Below, in pieces: positions 1 to 5,788 of a stretch of 7,808 nucleotides of DNA. A model generated the notes under the pieces. The model was not told the DNA's origin. It did no database searches and was given only the letters and a program-made list of their open reading frames with translations. The DNA lies in contig CAAGJL010000072.1 in NCBI GenBank assembly GCA_900770145.1, positions 1 through 7,808 on the forward strand, given 5' to 3'. Both the position numbers and the translations under genes were made by a program. This DNA comes from Clostridia bacterium. Lineage in GTDB: Bacteria > Bacillota > Clostridia > Oscillospirales > CAG-272. Position 1 is the stretch's first letter, and the number at the start of each line of letters is the position of its first letter.

Positions 1-19
1 CACGACGCTCTTCCGATCT
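1..19 (+). other. Illumina adapter remnant (artefact)
   Basis: The first 19 bases, CACGACGCTCTTCCGATCT, are identical to the 3' end of the standard Illumina TruSeq/universal adapter. Organism sequence therefore begins at about position 20. The open frame of the leftmost gene runs into this stretch only by chance, so those bases should be trimmed rather than translated. The adapter also shows that this side is an assembly or read end, not a natural boundary. Confidence 0.95.
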
Positions 20-156
20 AGCGCCAGCACCAGCACCACCGCCACGGGGGCGATGCGCGCCGTTTCCAGTTTTGTGAAAAAAAGCACCATCAGAAACGCG
101 GCGCACCACAAAATTCTGTATGCGGTGTCGGCGTGTTTTCTGATGATGCTGAACAT
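20..156 (-). CDS. Partial membrane protein of polysaccharide locus (N-terminus only)
   Basis: Only the first 45 codons are present, because the gene runs off the contig at the adapter junction. The ATG at 156 is preceded by a strong ribosome binding site (GGAGG, 7 nt upstream) and lies 13 nt after the stop codon of the tyrosine kinase gene, so the two are surely co-transcribed. The peptide begins MFSIIRKHADTAYRILW. It continues as a hydrophobic helix (about residues 14-28), a short polar KLETAR break, and a second hydrophobic run rich in Val, Ala and Leu. This fits the first two transmembrane helices of a polytopic protein, with a positively charged cytoplasmic N-terminus. Its position directly after a Wzz/BY-kinase suggests an O-antigen-ligase/Wzy-type polymerase or another polysaccharide export protein. 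That is inference from context: the fragment is too short to assign a family. Confidence 0.7.
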
Positions 157-169
157 ATCGGTTCCTCCG

Positions 170-1726
170 TTATGATTCTTTGGCGTTCTCCTGTGCCTGC
201 TGCTGATAGCGGGAGTATTTGCTGTAATAGCCGTGGCTGCCGCCGTAGGAGCCGTAAGAACCGTAAGACCCGGTTTTGCTGGGCAGGTCGTTGGCGATAA
301 AGCCGACAATCTTGCCGTTGACCGCCTGAAGCGACTCTACCGACGCACCGACCGCCTGAATGTTGGAGTATGCCGAACGCACAACCAGCAGATACCCGGT
401 CAGACTTCCGGCAAGCACGCCGGCGTCCGAGGTCTCGGAGATCGGGGGGAGGTCGATAAAGACGTAATCATACTGTTTCTTTGCCAGTTTCAGCAGTTCT
501 GTCATCCGGTCGGAGGCAAGTAACTCGCCGGGGTTGGGGGGGAGTTTGCCGCACGGAATCAGGTCAAGCCCCTCATAAGCGGTGTGTACCAGGCAGTTTT
601 CAAACGGATTTTCGGCAATCCCTACCAGATATTCGGAAAGTCCGGTGTGTTTTTTGTCCACCCCGAAAATGTTATACTGCGCAGGGCAACGCATATCTCC
701 GTCGATAATCAGCACTTTTTTGCCAAGCTGGGCAAAGGTAATGGTACTGTTTGCGGTGATGATACTCTTGCCGGCGCCCGGGAACGCAGAGGAAACGCCG
801 AACACCGGGGTCTCGCCGTTCTTGCTGGTGTAAACCAGATTGGTACGAAGAGCCTTGAATGCCTCGGTCACGGCGAAAGAAGTGCGTTTGGAAAGCAACC
901 GGTCGGCATAATTGCGGTTGTCCATCGTTTTTTTGGTGCGCAGACCGCGGCGGATTGCCCGTTTTTCTTTCCGGATGTCCTTTTCGCTCTCGCCGGACTG
1001 GCGCCACTCCGGGATTTCGCCCACCACGGGGATGGAGAACGATTCTTTCAGCTCGCTGACCCCGTAGATGGTCTTATCCAGGAAGCAGACCAAAAACAGC
1101 ACGATATAGGTAAGTACAAACAGCCCAAAGCCGCCCAGCACCATATTGCGGATCACTTTCGGCGAGTCCGGTATGGCGGGCAGATTGGCCTGGTTGATGA
1201 CGCTGATATAAAACGGCTTTTTGGAACCGGCCTCCTCGTATCTGTTATACTGTTCCGCATTGACATATTTCAGATACTGGGGAACCATTTCCTGAAAGAC
1301 CTGACAGATGTGATAGGCTTCCTCCGGGGTGCCGGCGGAAATTTTGACATAAAAAGCCGCCGTGCCGGTTTCCAATTTGATGGTCAGCTTTTTTCTCATG
1401 TCCGCAACGGTATAGGAGGTGCCGTAACGAGCGTTGCACTCTTCCGCCGCTTTTTGCAGGAAAACATTGCCCTTTACAATCTCGGAAATATTTGCCGCCT
1501 TGGTCTCCATACCGGTCTGATATGTGGAGCCGAGGATATTGGCGGAGTCGGTTTCGCTGTCCACCATAAAAGCGGTAGAGGAGGCGTAAACCGGAGAGAT
1601 TAAAAATTTGGAGCAGAGAAACGCACCCAGTACGCCGACCGCAAAAGCGAGCACAAAACACCAGAAAAACCGGCGGAATACACGCCAAAAGGTAGCAAGC
1701 GAGACTTCTTTTGTTTTTGTTTCCAT
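170..1726 (-). CDS. Wzz/BY-kinase fusion: polysaccharide chain-length regulator and tyrosine autokinase
   Basis: This 518-residue inner-membrane protein is predicted to control polymerisation and export of an exopolysaccharide or capsule through cycles of tyrosine autophosphorylation. Transmembrane helix 1 is at about 18-37, and an extracytoplasmic Wzz domain at about 40-190. The Wzz proline-rich signature (P183, P186, SPK 188-190) comes just before transmembrane helix 2 (about 195-215). The cytoplasmic BY-kinase domain carries Walker A (AFPGAGKS, 314-321), Walker A' (D342, D344, R346) and Walker B (FIDLPP, D425). A C-terminal cluster has seven tyrosines between 488 and 507. The oligomerisation motif ExxRxxR reads E288, K291, R294, so its first Arg is Lys. 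The ATG at 1726 follows a GAAAGGG ribosome binding site. Most studied Bacillota encode adaptor and kinase as separate proteins; here they are fused, as in proteobacterial Wzc. The family call is firm; which polysaccharide it serves is not visible. Confidence 0.93.
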   Translation of the reverse strand: METKTKEVSLATFWRVFRRFFWCFVLAFAVGVLGAFLCSKFLISPVYASSTAFMVDSETDSANILGSTYQTGMETKAANISEIVKGNVFLQKAAEECNARYGTSYTVADMRKKLTIKLETGTAAFYVKISAGTPEEAYHICQVFQEMVPQYLKYVNAEQYNRYEEAGSKKPFYISVINQANLPAIPDSPKVIRNMVLGGFGLFVLTYIVLFLVCFLDKTIYGVSELKESFSIPVVGEIPEWRQSGESEKDIRKEKRAIRRGLRTKKTMDNRNYADRLLSKRTSFAVTEAFKALRTNLVYTSKNGETPVFGVSSAFPGAGKSIITANSTITFAQLGKKVLIIDGDMRCPAQYNIFGVDKKHTGLSEYLVGIAENPFENCLVHTAYEGLDLIPCGKLPPNPGELLASDRMTELLKLAKKQYDYVFIDLPPISETSDAGVLAGSLTGYLLVVRSAYSNIQAVGASVESLQAVNGKIVGFIANDLPSKTGSYGSYGSYGGSHGYYSKYSRYQQQAQENAKES

Positions 1727-1742
1727 GTGGAGCCCTTTCTTC

Positions 1743-1756
1743 GTACCTGCCGGTAC
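1743..1756. repeat. Small inverted repeat in leader of the Wzz/kinase gene
   Basis: GTACC and GGTAC form 5-bp arms around a 4-nt centre, between the predicted promoter and the ribosome binding site of the kinase gene. It could be an operator half-site pair or a weak leader hairpin. It is short enough to be chance, so I give it little weight. Confidence 0.25.
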
Positions 1757-1784
1757 AGTTTATGCCGTCGCACAATATACATCA

Positions 1785-1813
1785 ATATTATCACAATGTT
1801 TTCAAAATGTCAA
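1785..1813 (-). promoter_or_regulatory. Predicted sigma-A promoter of polysaccharide operon
   Basis: On the minus strand there is a perfect -35 TTGACA (1813-1808) and, after 17 bp, TAATAT (1790-1785) as the -10. An alternative -10, GATAAT (1792-1787), is closer to consensus but leaves a 15-bp spacer. The surrounding DNA is strikingly AT-rich for this contig. Transcription would start near 1778, giving a leader of about 50 nt before the ATG at 1726. There is no visible terminator between the ECF gene stop (1841) and this promoter, so read-through from upstream may add to expression. Confidence 0.7.
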
Positions 1814-1840
1814 TACTTTTCTTGAAACCGTGGGCGGGAG

Positions 1841-2452
1841 TTATTGGGGGGCGCTCCATTTTCTTTTCTGTACGGCAACAATCACGCGGTAAATGGCGGG
1901 GGAGAGCACCGTGCTGATAATAATCTCCGCCAGGAAGTTTGTGGTGATGACGATGGCAAACAGGAACTGTACGGCATTCATCGCCAGCCCTGCTTCGGTG
2001 ATATAGACGTCAAACGCGTCCAGAATCGTAAACGAGCCGAGCAGAAACAGCGAGGTGTTGACGATCGGAGAGGAGAGGGACGCCACAATCACCCCCGTAA
2101 AGGGATGGCTTTTGCGAAACAACCTGAAAACGAGAGCAGGCACAATCCCGGCGGCAATCGCCTTGACCATGGCAATCAGCACAAACAGCACCGGTTCCTC
2201 CGAAAACAGGACGGCGGTCAGGGCGCCGAGGGGTGCCTGCAAGACGGTAATCAGCCCGAAAAGCGCGCCGAGCGCCGCGCCGTACCACACGCCAAGCAAC
2301 ACGCCGCCCAACACAATCGGGATCAGCGCCAGCGTCGGCGCGATGCCGCCCGGCATCGGAATCAGCCCGCCAAACACCTGCAACAGCGCCACCAGCGCCG
2401 CCAGCATGGCAAATGTGACCCATCTTCTGATTTTTTCACTGGAATTCGTCAT
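1841..2452 (-). CDS. ECF transporter S component (substrate unknown)
   Basis: This 203-residue, very hydrophobic protein has five to six predicted transmembrane helices (about 11-30, 38-58, 59-73, 87-108, 119-140, 160-190). A basic N-terminus (KIRRW) leads into the first helix. Length, topology and the Gly/Pro/Ala-rich segment PMPGGIAPTLALIPIVLGG fit the S components of energy-coupling factor importers. These bind one vitamin or micronutrient and share a common EcfA/A'/T module, usually encoded elsewhere, which explains why no ATPase gene is next to it. The ATG at 2452 follows an AAGGAG site that overlaps the stop codon of the DUF1836 gene; the gap is only 12 nt, so the pair is very likely translationally coupled. 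I cannot tell the substrate: pantothenate, folate, a pyrimidine precursor and others remain possible. No riboswitch is apparent upstream. Confidence 0.8.
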   Translation of the reverse strand: MTNSSEKIRRWVTFAMLAALVALLQVFGGLIPMPGGIAPTLALIPIVLGGVLLGVWYGAALGALFGLITVLQAPLGALTAVLFSEEPVLFVLIAMVKAIAAGIVPALVFRLFRKSHPFTGVIVASLSSPIVNTSLFLLGSFTILDAFDVYITEAGLAMNAVQFLFAIVITTNFLAEIIISTVLSPAIYRVIVAVQKRKWSAPQ

Positions 2453-2464
2453 TTTGTTTTCTCC

Positions 2465-3211
2465 TTACCTGACTTTGTTTTCTGCCGTGCTCGGAGTGTC
2501 GGAAGTTGCCGTTTTCGCGACGGTTGCCGCGGGTTTTTCGGTTTTTTTGTTTTTGGCTTTTTCTTCTTTGCGGGCAAGTTTTTCGGTTTTTTCTTTTTCC
2601 TCCCGCTCTCTTTTTTCTGCCTTTTCCCGTTCCTTTTTCTCTTTTTCCGCAAGATCGGGGTCGGCGTAGCGCGCCGTCAGCATTTCCTGCGCCGCCGCTT
2701 TCAGATAGGCGGAAAGCGACAGGATGTCAAGCAGCGCTACGAAAAAGTCGCGGTCGTTTTCGATATTCAGCGCGTCGTTTTGCAGGAGCGCGCGCACGGT
2801 TTCTCCGGTGCGGACGCGGTTTTCTTCTTTGCAGGAAAGAAAACGGCGATAGCAGTCGGCAAGGTCGGCGCCCGAAAAGCCGCATTCCCCGCGGGCGCCG
2901 GTCAGCATCCGCTTGATCTCGCCGATGGAAAGCGTGCTTTTCATCGCGTAGACCAGCAGCATTTCGATGATGTGCCCTCTTGAATATTTTTTGCCCTCAA
3001 TCGGGCTGATCAGCCCGTCCTTGGAGTAGTTGTTGATCATGGTTTTGGTCAGTTCCCGCTCCCGGTAGCGCGGGGCGGCGTCGGCATTTTTCTCCGCCAG
3101 CAGACTGAGAATCTGATCCACATACAGGGCAATGGAAGGAATTTCGTTTTCGGCAAGGTCGCGGTCGCATACCGCCGCGGCGAGGCATTTTTCCAATTCT
3201 TCGGCAGTCAT
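2465..3211 (-). CDS. DUF1836 domain protein, predicted DNA-binding regulator with charged C-terminal tail
   Basis: This 248-residue protein is recognisable as DUF1836 by the segment TKTMINNYSKDGLISP followed by KKYSRGHI and a helical stretch ending IGEIKRML (about 55-103). This part resembles a MerR-like winged helix-turn-helix, with a helix, a turn and a 'KKYSR' wing. Residues about 105-180 form the rest of the helical core. Residues about 186-225 are almost only Lys, Glu and Arg (a likely single-helix or coiled-coil tail), followed by a Thr/Ala/Ser-rich end. The tail is an extension beyond what I regard as the core family. I chose the ATG at 3211 because AAAGGAGG lies just upstream; an in-frame ATG at 3268 would place the promoter inside the gene. 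It is the first gene of a two-gene unit with the ECF S component. A role in controlling that transporter is inference. Confidence 0.82.
   Translation of the reverse strand: MTAEELEKCLAAAVCDRDLAENEIPSIALYVDQILSLLAEKNADAAPRYRERELTKTMINNYSKDGLISPIEGKKYSRGHIIEMLLVYAMKSTLSIGEIKRMLTGARGECGFSGADLADCYRRFLSCKEENRVRTGETVRALLQNDALNIENDRDFFVALLDILSLSAYLKAAAQEMLTARYADPDLAEKEKKEREKAEKREREEKEKTEKLARKEEKAKNKKTEKPAATVAKTATSDTPSTAENKVR
2534..2656 (-). repeat. Purine-rich low-complexity coding tract (Lys/Glu tail of DUF1836 protein)
   Basis: On the minus strand this stretch is mostly A and G, built of AAA, GAA, GAG and CGG codons that encode the charged tail of the DUF1836 protein. It is not an exact tandem repeat. 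Such tracts can change length by slippage and may vary between strains. Confidence 0.7.
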
Positions 3212-3239
3212 AGGGATCCTCCTTTTGCACACTCTTATC

Positions 3240-3268
3240 AGTATAACACGGGGGCTATGGAAAGTCAA
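3240..3268 (-). promoter_or_regulatory. Predicted sigma-A promoter of DUF1836 and ECF-S unit
   Basis: Minus-strand TTGACT (3268-3263), a 17-bp spacer and TATACT (3245-3240) make a near-consensus promoter. Transcription would begin near 3233, giving a leader of roughly 20 nt that contains only the strong AAAGGAGG ribosome binding site. It lies directly downstream of the tandem hairpins that should end glucokinase transcription. Confidence 0.78.
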
Positions 3269-3282
3269 GATTTTTGCCGCAT

Positions 3283-3305
3283 TTTACGGTTTTCAAAACC
3301 GTAAA
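3283..3305. terminator. Distal hairpin of tandem pair after glucokinase gene
   Basis: This is a perfect 23-bp inverted repeat centred on 3294 (TTTACGGTTTT and its complement). It lies 3 bp from the stronger hairpin at 3309-3335. On the minus strand it follows that hairpin and supplies an AT-rich stretch after it. It may form a back-up or bidirectional terminator, or a protected 3' end. It lacks a long U-tract of its own in either direction. Confidence 0.55.
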
Positions 3306-3308
3306 CAG

Positions 3309-3335
3309 GGGGGCAAAGGCGACGCCTTTGCCCCC
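3309..3335. terminator. Strong hairpin terminator after glucokinase gene
   Basis: Perfect 12-bp arms (GGGGGCAAAGGC and its complement) enclose a 3-nt loop, starting 10 nt past the glucokinase stop codon. On the minus strand an AAAAC run precedes the stem and CTGTTT follows it. On the plus strand the stem is followed by GTTTTG. The stem is strong but the T-run is short both ways, so it may act in both directions or as a 3'-end stabiliser. Confidence 0.7.
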
Positions 3336-3345
3336 GTTTTGATGT

Positions 3346-4308
3346 TCAGATTCCGAGAAACGCCGCGCCGATGATGCCGGCGTCATTGCCGAGTTGCGCC
3401 ACGCAGATTTTGGTTAGCGGAACGATGCCGCCGCCGTACTGTTCCGCCCGCACCTGCGGGATCAGGGGTTTCAGCAGATTGTCTTTTTCGTTGGAAATGC
3501 CGCCGCCAATGGAGATGACTTCGGGCTGGAAGATGTTGACCATATTGGTCAGCCCCGTCGCAAGATAGGAAATATAGGTGTCCACCACTTCCTTCGCCGC
3601 GGCGTCGCCCGCGCGCATAGCGTCAAACGCCGTCTTGCCGGAAACTTTGCCTTTTTTATCGGCGTATTCGGTCAGCAGGGTTTCTTTGCCTTCTTTGGCG
3701 CATTCCGCCATTTTTTCTTTGGTCATGCGGATCAGTGCCGTGGCGGAACTGTATGCCTCCCAGCAGCCTTTGCGCCCGCAGTTGCACGGCGCGCCGTCTT
3801 TTTGAATGACCACGTGCCCCAGTTCTCCGCCGGCGTAGTTGAAGCCGGAGAAAACTTTGCCGTCAATGATGATGCCGCCGCCGACGCCGGTGCCCAGTGT
3901 AATCATAACGGACTTTTTGGTGCCGCGCGCCGCGCCCGCAACCGCCTCGCCGAATGCGGCGGCGTTGGCGTCGTTTTCCACGTGTACTTCGCTCACGCCG
4001 GTCAGGCGGGCAAGTTCCCCGCAGATCGGGTAATGACGGAAGGGAAGATTGCAGGAGTATTCTACCACCCCGTGGTCATGGTCGGCAATGCCGGGGCTGG
4101 CGATCCCGATGGCGTCCACGTCGTCAAGGGTCAGCCCTGCGCCCGCCACCAGCGTGCGGCAAAGGTCGGCAATCGCCGACGTGATCTCCTCGGAGGTGCG
4201 CTCGGTCGCGTTGGTCGGCACGCTGTCTTTGCGGACGATCTCATATTTTTCATTCACAAGCCCGGCGGCGATGTTGGTGCCGCCAAGGTCAATCCCGATA
4301 CGATACAT
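3346..4308 (-). CDS. glcK: ROK family glucokinase
   Basis: This cytoplasmic sugar kinase of 320 residues, the normal family length, is predicted to phosphorylate glucose with ATP to glucose 6-phosphate. The N-terminal phosphate-binding loop is IDLGGTN (6-12). The catalytic Asp is D113 in the motif ENDANAAAFGE. LGTGVGGGI (138-146) follows, then GGELGH (H165) and the ROK zinc site CNCGRKGCWE (C175, C177, C182, with H165 as the fourth ligand). A second glycine-rich ATP-contact loop is SIGGGIS (266-272). I chose the ATG at 4308 because it follows GAGGG and begins directly at the conserved core; the 32 codons upstream are not conserved-looking and overlap the promoter. The gene is monocistronic, with its own promoter and a hairpin terminator. 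Glucose is the likeliest substrate, but ROK kinases for N-acetyl sugars or fructose share these motifs. Confidence 0.9.
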   Translation of the reverse strand: MYRIGIDLGGTNIAAGLVNEKYEIVRKDSVPTNATERTSEEITSAIADLCRTLVAGAGLTLDDVDAIGIASPGIADHDHGVVEYSCNLPFRHYPICGELARLTGVSEVHVENDANAAAFGEAVAGAARGTKKSVMITLGTGVGGGIIIDGKVFSGFNYAGGELGHVVIQKDGAPCNCGRKGCWEAYSSATALIRMTKEKMAECAKEGKETLLTEYADKKGKVSGKTAFDAMRAGDAAAKEVVDTYISYLATGLTNMVNIFQPEVISIGGGISNEKDNLLKPLIPQVRAEQYGGGIVPLTKICVAQLGNDAGIIGAAFLGI

Positions 4309-4350
4309 AACGGTCCCTCTTTTCCTGAAATTGAGAATTTGCATAAATTT

Positions 4351-4379
4351 ATTATAAGGAATATTACACCGAATGTCAA
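4351..4379 (-). promoter_or_regulatory. Consensus sigma-A promoter of glucokinase gene, overlapping rlmD stop
   Basis: Minus-strand TTGACA (4379-4374), exactly 17 bp, then TATAAT (4356-4351): a 12 of 12 match to consensus with ideal spacing. The rlmD stop codon TGA (4378-4376) lies inside the -35 hexamer. The predicted start near 4344 gives a leader of about 36 nt. No operator-like repeat or cre-like site is evident, which suggests strong constitutive expression. Confidence 0.88.
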
Positions 4380-5788
4380 GTGCCCGGAGGAAAGTCCCCG
4401 TCAAACCGCACGACGGACTCTACGTGCCCGGTGCGGGGGAAGAGGTCTACCGGGGTTACGGCGCCCATCCGGTAGCCGAGGGAAACCAGGCGCGCCGCGT
4501 CTCTTGCCAGTGCGTCGGGGCCGCAGGAAATGTATACAATGCGTTTGATTTGCCTTGCGGCAAGAAACCGAAGCAGTTTCTCCTCACACCCTTTGCGCGG
4601 GGGGTCCAAAATCACCACGTCCGGGGTGATTTTTCCGCGCGCTTTTTCCGCCGCGGCGAAAAGGGCTTCGGTATCCCCGGCGTCCCCGCAGTAAAAGGAG
4701 GCGTTTGCAATGCCGTTTGCCGCGGCGTTGGCGCGGGCGCACTCCACGGCTTCTGGCACGATTTCAATCCCGATGACCTCCCGCACTTTTGCCGCCATCG
4801 AAAGCCCGATGGTGCCGGCGCCGCAGTAAAGATCCAGCAACAATTCGTTACCGGTCAGCCCCGCGCGCTCGGCGGCGATGCGGTAGAGAAGCTCCGCCGC
4901 GTCGTGATTGACCTGATAAAAAGCGCCCGGCGCAATGCGGAAACGAAGACCGCACAGCGTGTCGGTCAGGTCAATTTTCCCCCACAGCGTGCGATATTCC
5001 CGCCCTAAAATGAGGTTGGTGTTTTTTTCGTTACGGTTGAGGGCAATGCCGGTCACCTGCGGGAATTTTTTCCGGATCATCCGCACATATCCCGCCTCAT
5101 CGGGCAGAGATTTGCCGCAGATGACCGGGCACACGAAAATGCCGCCGGTGCCCTTGGCTTCCCTCAGATAGAGATGCCGCAACAGTCCTTTGCCGGTGGT
5201 TTCGTCATAAGCGTGCACGCCGCGAGCGGTAAAAAAACGGCAACTTTCGGTCAGGATTTCGCCGAAAACCGCGGGTTGCAGGCTGCAACACGCCCCGGCT
5301 GTCACACGGTGGCTCTTTGCGGCATAAAATCCACCGTAAAGCCCCTCTTTGCCCTCGGCAATGGGGTACTCCGCCTTGTTGCGGTAGCCCCGCGTCTGCC
5401 CGGTGGTTCTCACCGGCTCAATCACCGTACCCGGCAACCCCGCTTTGCGGAACGTGTGTACCAGCCCCTCGCGTTTGAGTTCCAACTCGCGGTCATAGCG
5501 AAGGTTCCGATACACGCACCCGCCGCACCCGGCAGGGGCGTTGCAAAAGCCGTTTTCGCGCCACGTGGAGGGGGTAATCAGAAAATCAAGGCGCGCCGCG
5601 GCATAGGTTTTATTGACTTTGATGATTTGCGCGCGCACGCGGTCTCCCGCCACGGCGCCTGCCACAAAAACGGTGCGTCCGTCCGGCAAGTGACCCACGC
5701 CGTGCCCCAAATTGTTGAGGTCGGTGATGTCAAGGTCAAAAAACTGCCCTTTTTGCACACCGTTATGGGGGATATTCGGCTCAGACAT
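4376..5788 (-). CDS. rlmD: 23S rRNA (uracil-C5)-methyltransferase, RlmD/RumA family
   Basis: This 470-residue SAM-dependent enzyme is predicted to make 5-methyluridine in 23S rRNA (U1939, perhaps also U747 as in the RlmCD enzyme of Bacillus). An N-terminal TRAM RNA-binding domain spans about 12-71. Iron-sulphur ligands are C82, C88 and C91 (CNAPAGCGGC), with C167 or C168 as the fourth. FYQVN is at 290-294, the SAM-binding loop DLYCGAGTIG at 319-328, and DPPRKG at 395-400. The nucleophile C422 sits in YISCGPDALARD and the general base E457 in HVE. All expected catalytic elements are present. I chose the ATG at 5788; an in-frame GTG at 5800 would add only MKSS. The ATG overlaps the end of the phosphatase gene by 8 nt (ATGTCTGA), with GAAGAG as a weak ribosome site, so coupled translation is likely. 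Confidence 0.93.
   Translation of the reverse strand: MSEPNIPHNGVQKGQFFDLDITDLNNLGHGVGHLPDGRTVFVAGAVAGDRVRAQIIKVNKTYAAARLDFLITPSTWRENGFCNAPAGCGGCVYRNLRYDRELELKREGLVHTFRKAGLPGTVIEPVRTTGQTRGYRNKAEYPIAEGKEGLYGGFYAAKSHRVTAGACCSLQPAVFGEILTESCRFFTARGVHAYDETTGKGLLRHLYLREAKGTGGIFVCPVICGKSLPDEAGYVRMIRKKFPQVTGIALNRNEKNTNLILGREYRTLWGKIDLTDTLCGLRFRIAPGAFYQVNHDAAELLYRIAAERAGLTGNELLLDLYCGAGTIGLSMAAKVREVIGIEIVPEAVECARANAAANGIANASFYCGDAGDTEALFAAAEKARGKITPDVVILDPPRKGCEEKLLRFLAARQIKRIVYISCGPDALARDAARLVSLGYRMGAVTPVDLFPRTGHVESVVRFDGDFPPGT

Noticed and set aside
262..475. Possible tandem repeat at the kinase C-terminus (SYGSYGSYGG)
   Set aside because: The short GSY repetition is the usual tyrosine cluster of BY-kinases and is too short and ordinary to call a separate repeat element.
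584..1603. A 339-codon plus-strand open frame
   Set aside because: It lies entirely opposite the Wzz/BY-kinase gene, has no recognisable domain, no supported start, and an amino-acid make-up typical of an antisense shadow.
1844..2983. A 379-codon plus-strand open frame across two genes
   Set aside because: It is antisense to both the ECF S component and the DUF1836 gene. Its long Phe-rich run is just the complement of the Lys/Glu codon tract.
3212..3268. Longer start for the DUF1836 protein (ATG at 3268)
   Set aside because: It would put the -35 and -10 elements inside the coding region, and it lacks the strong AAAGGAGG site that precedes the ATG at 3211.
3802..4548. Plus-strand open frame spanning the glucokinase promoter
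   Set aside because: It overlaps glcK, its promoter and the rlmD end, and shows no family resemblance or ribosome site.
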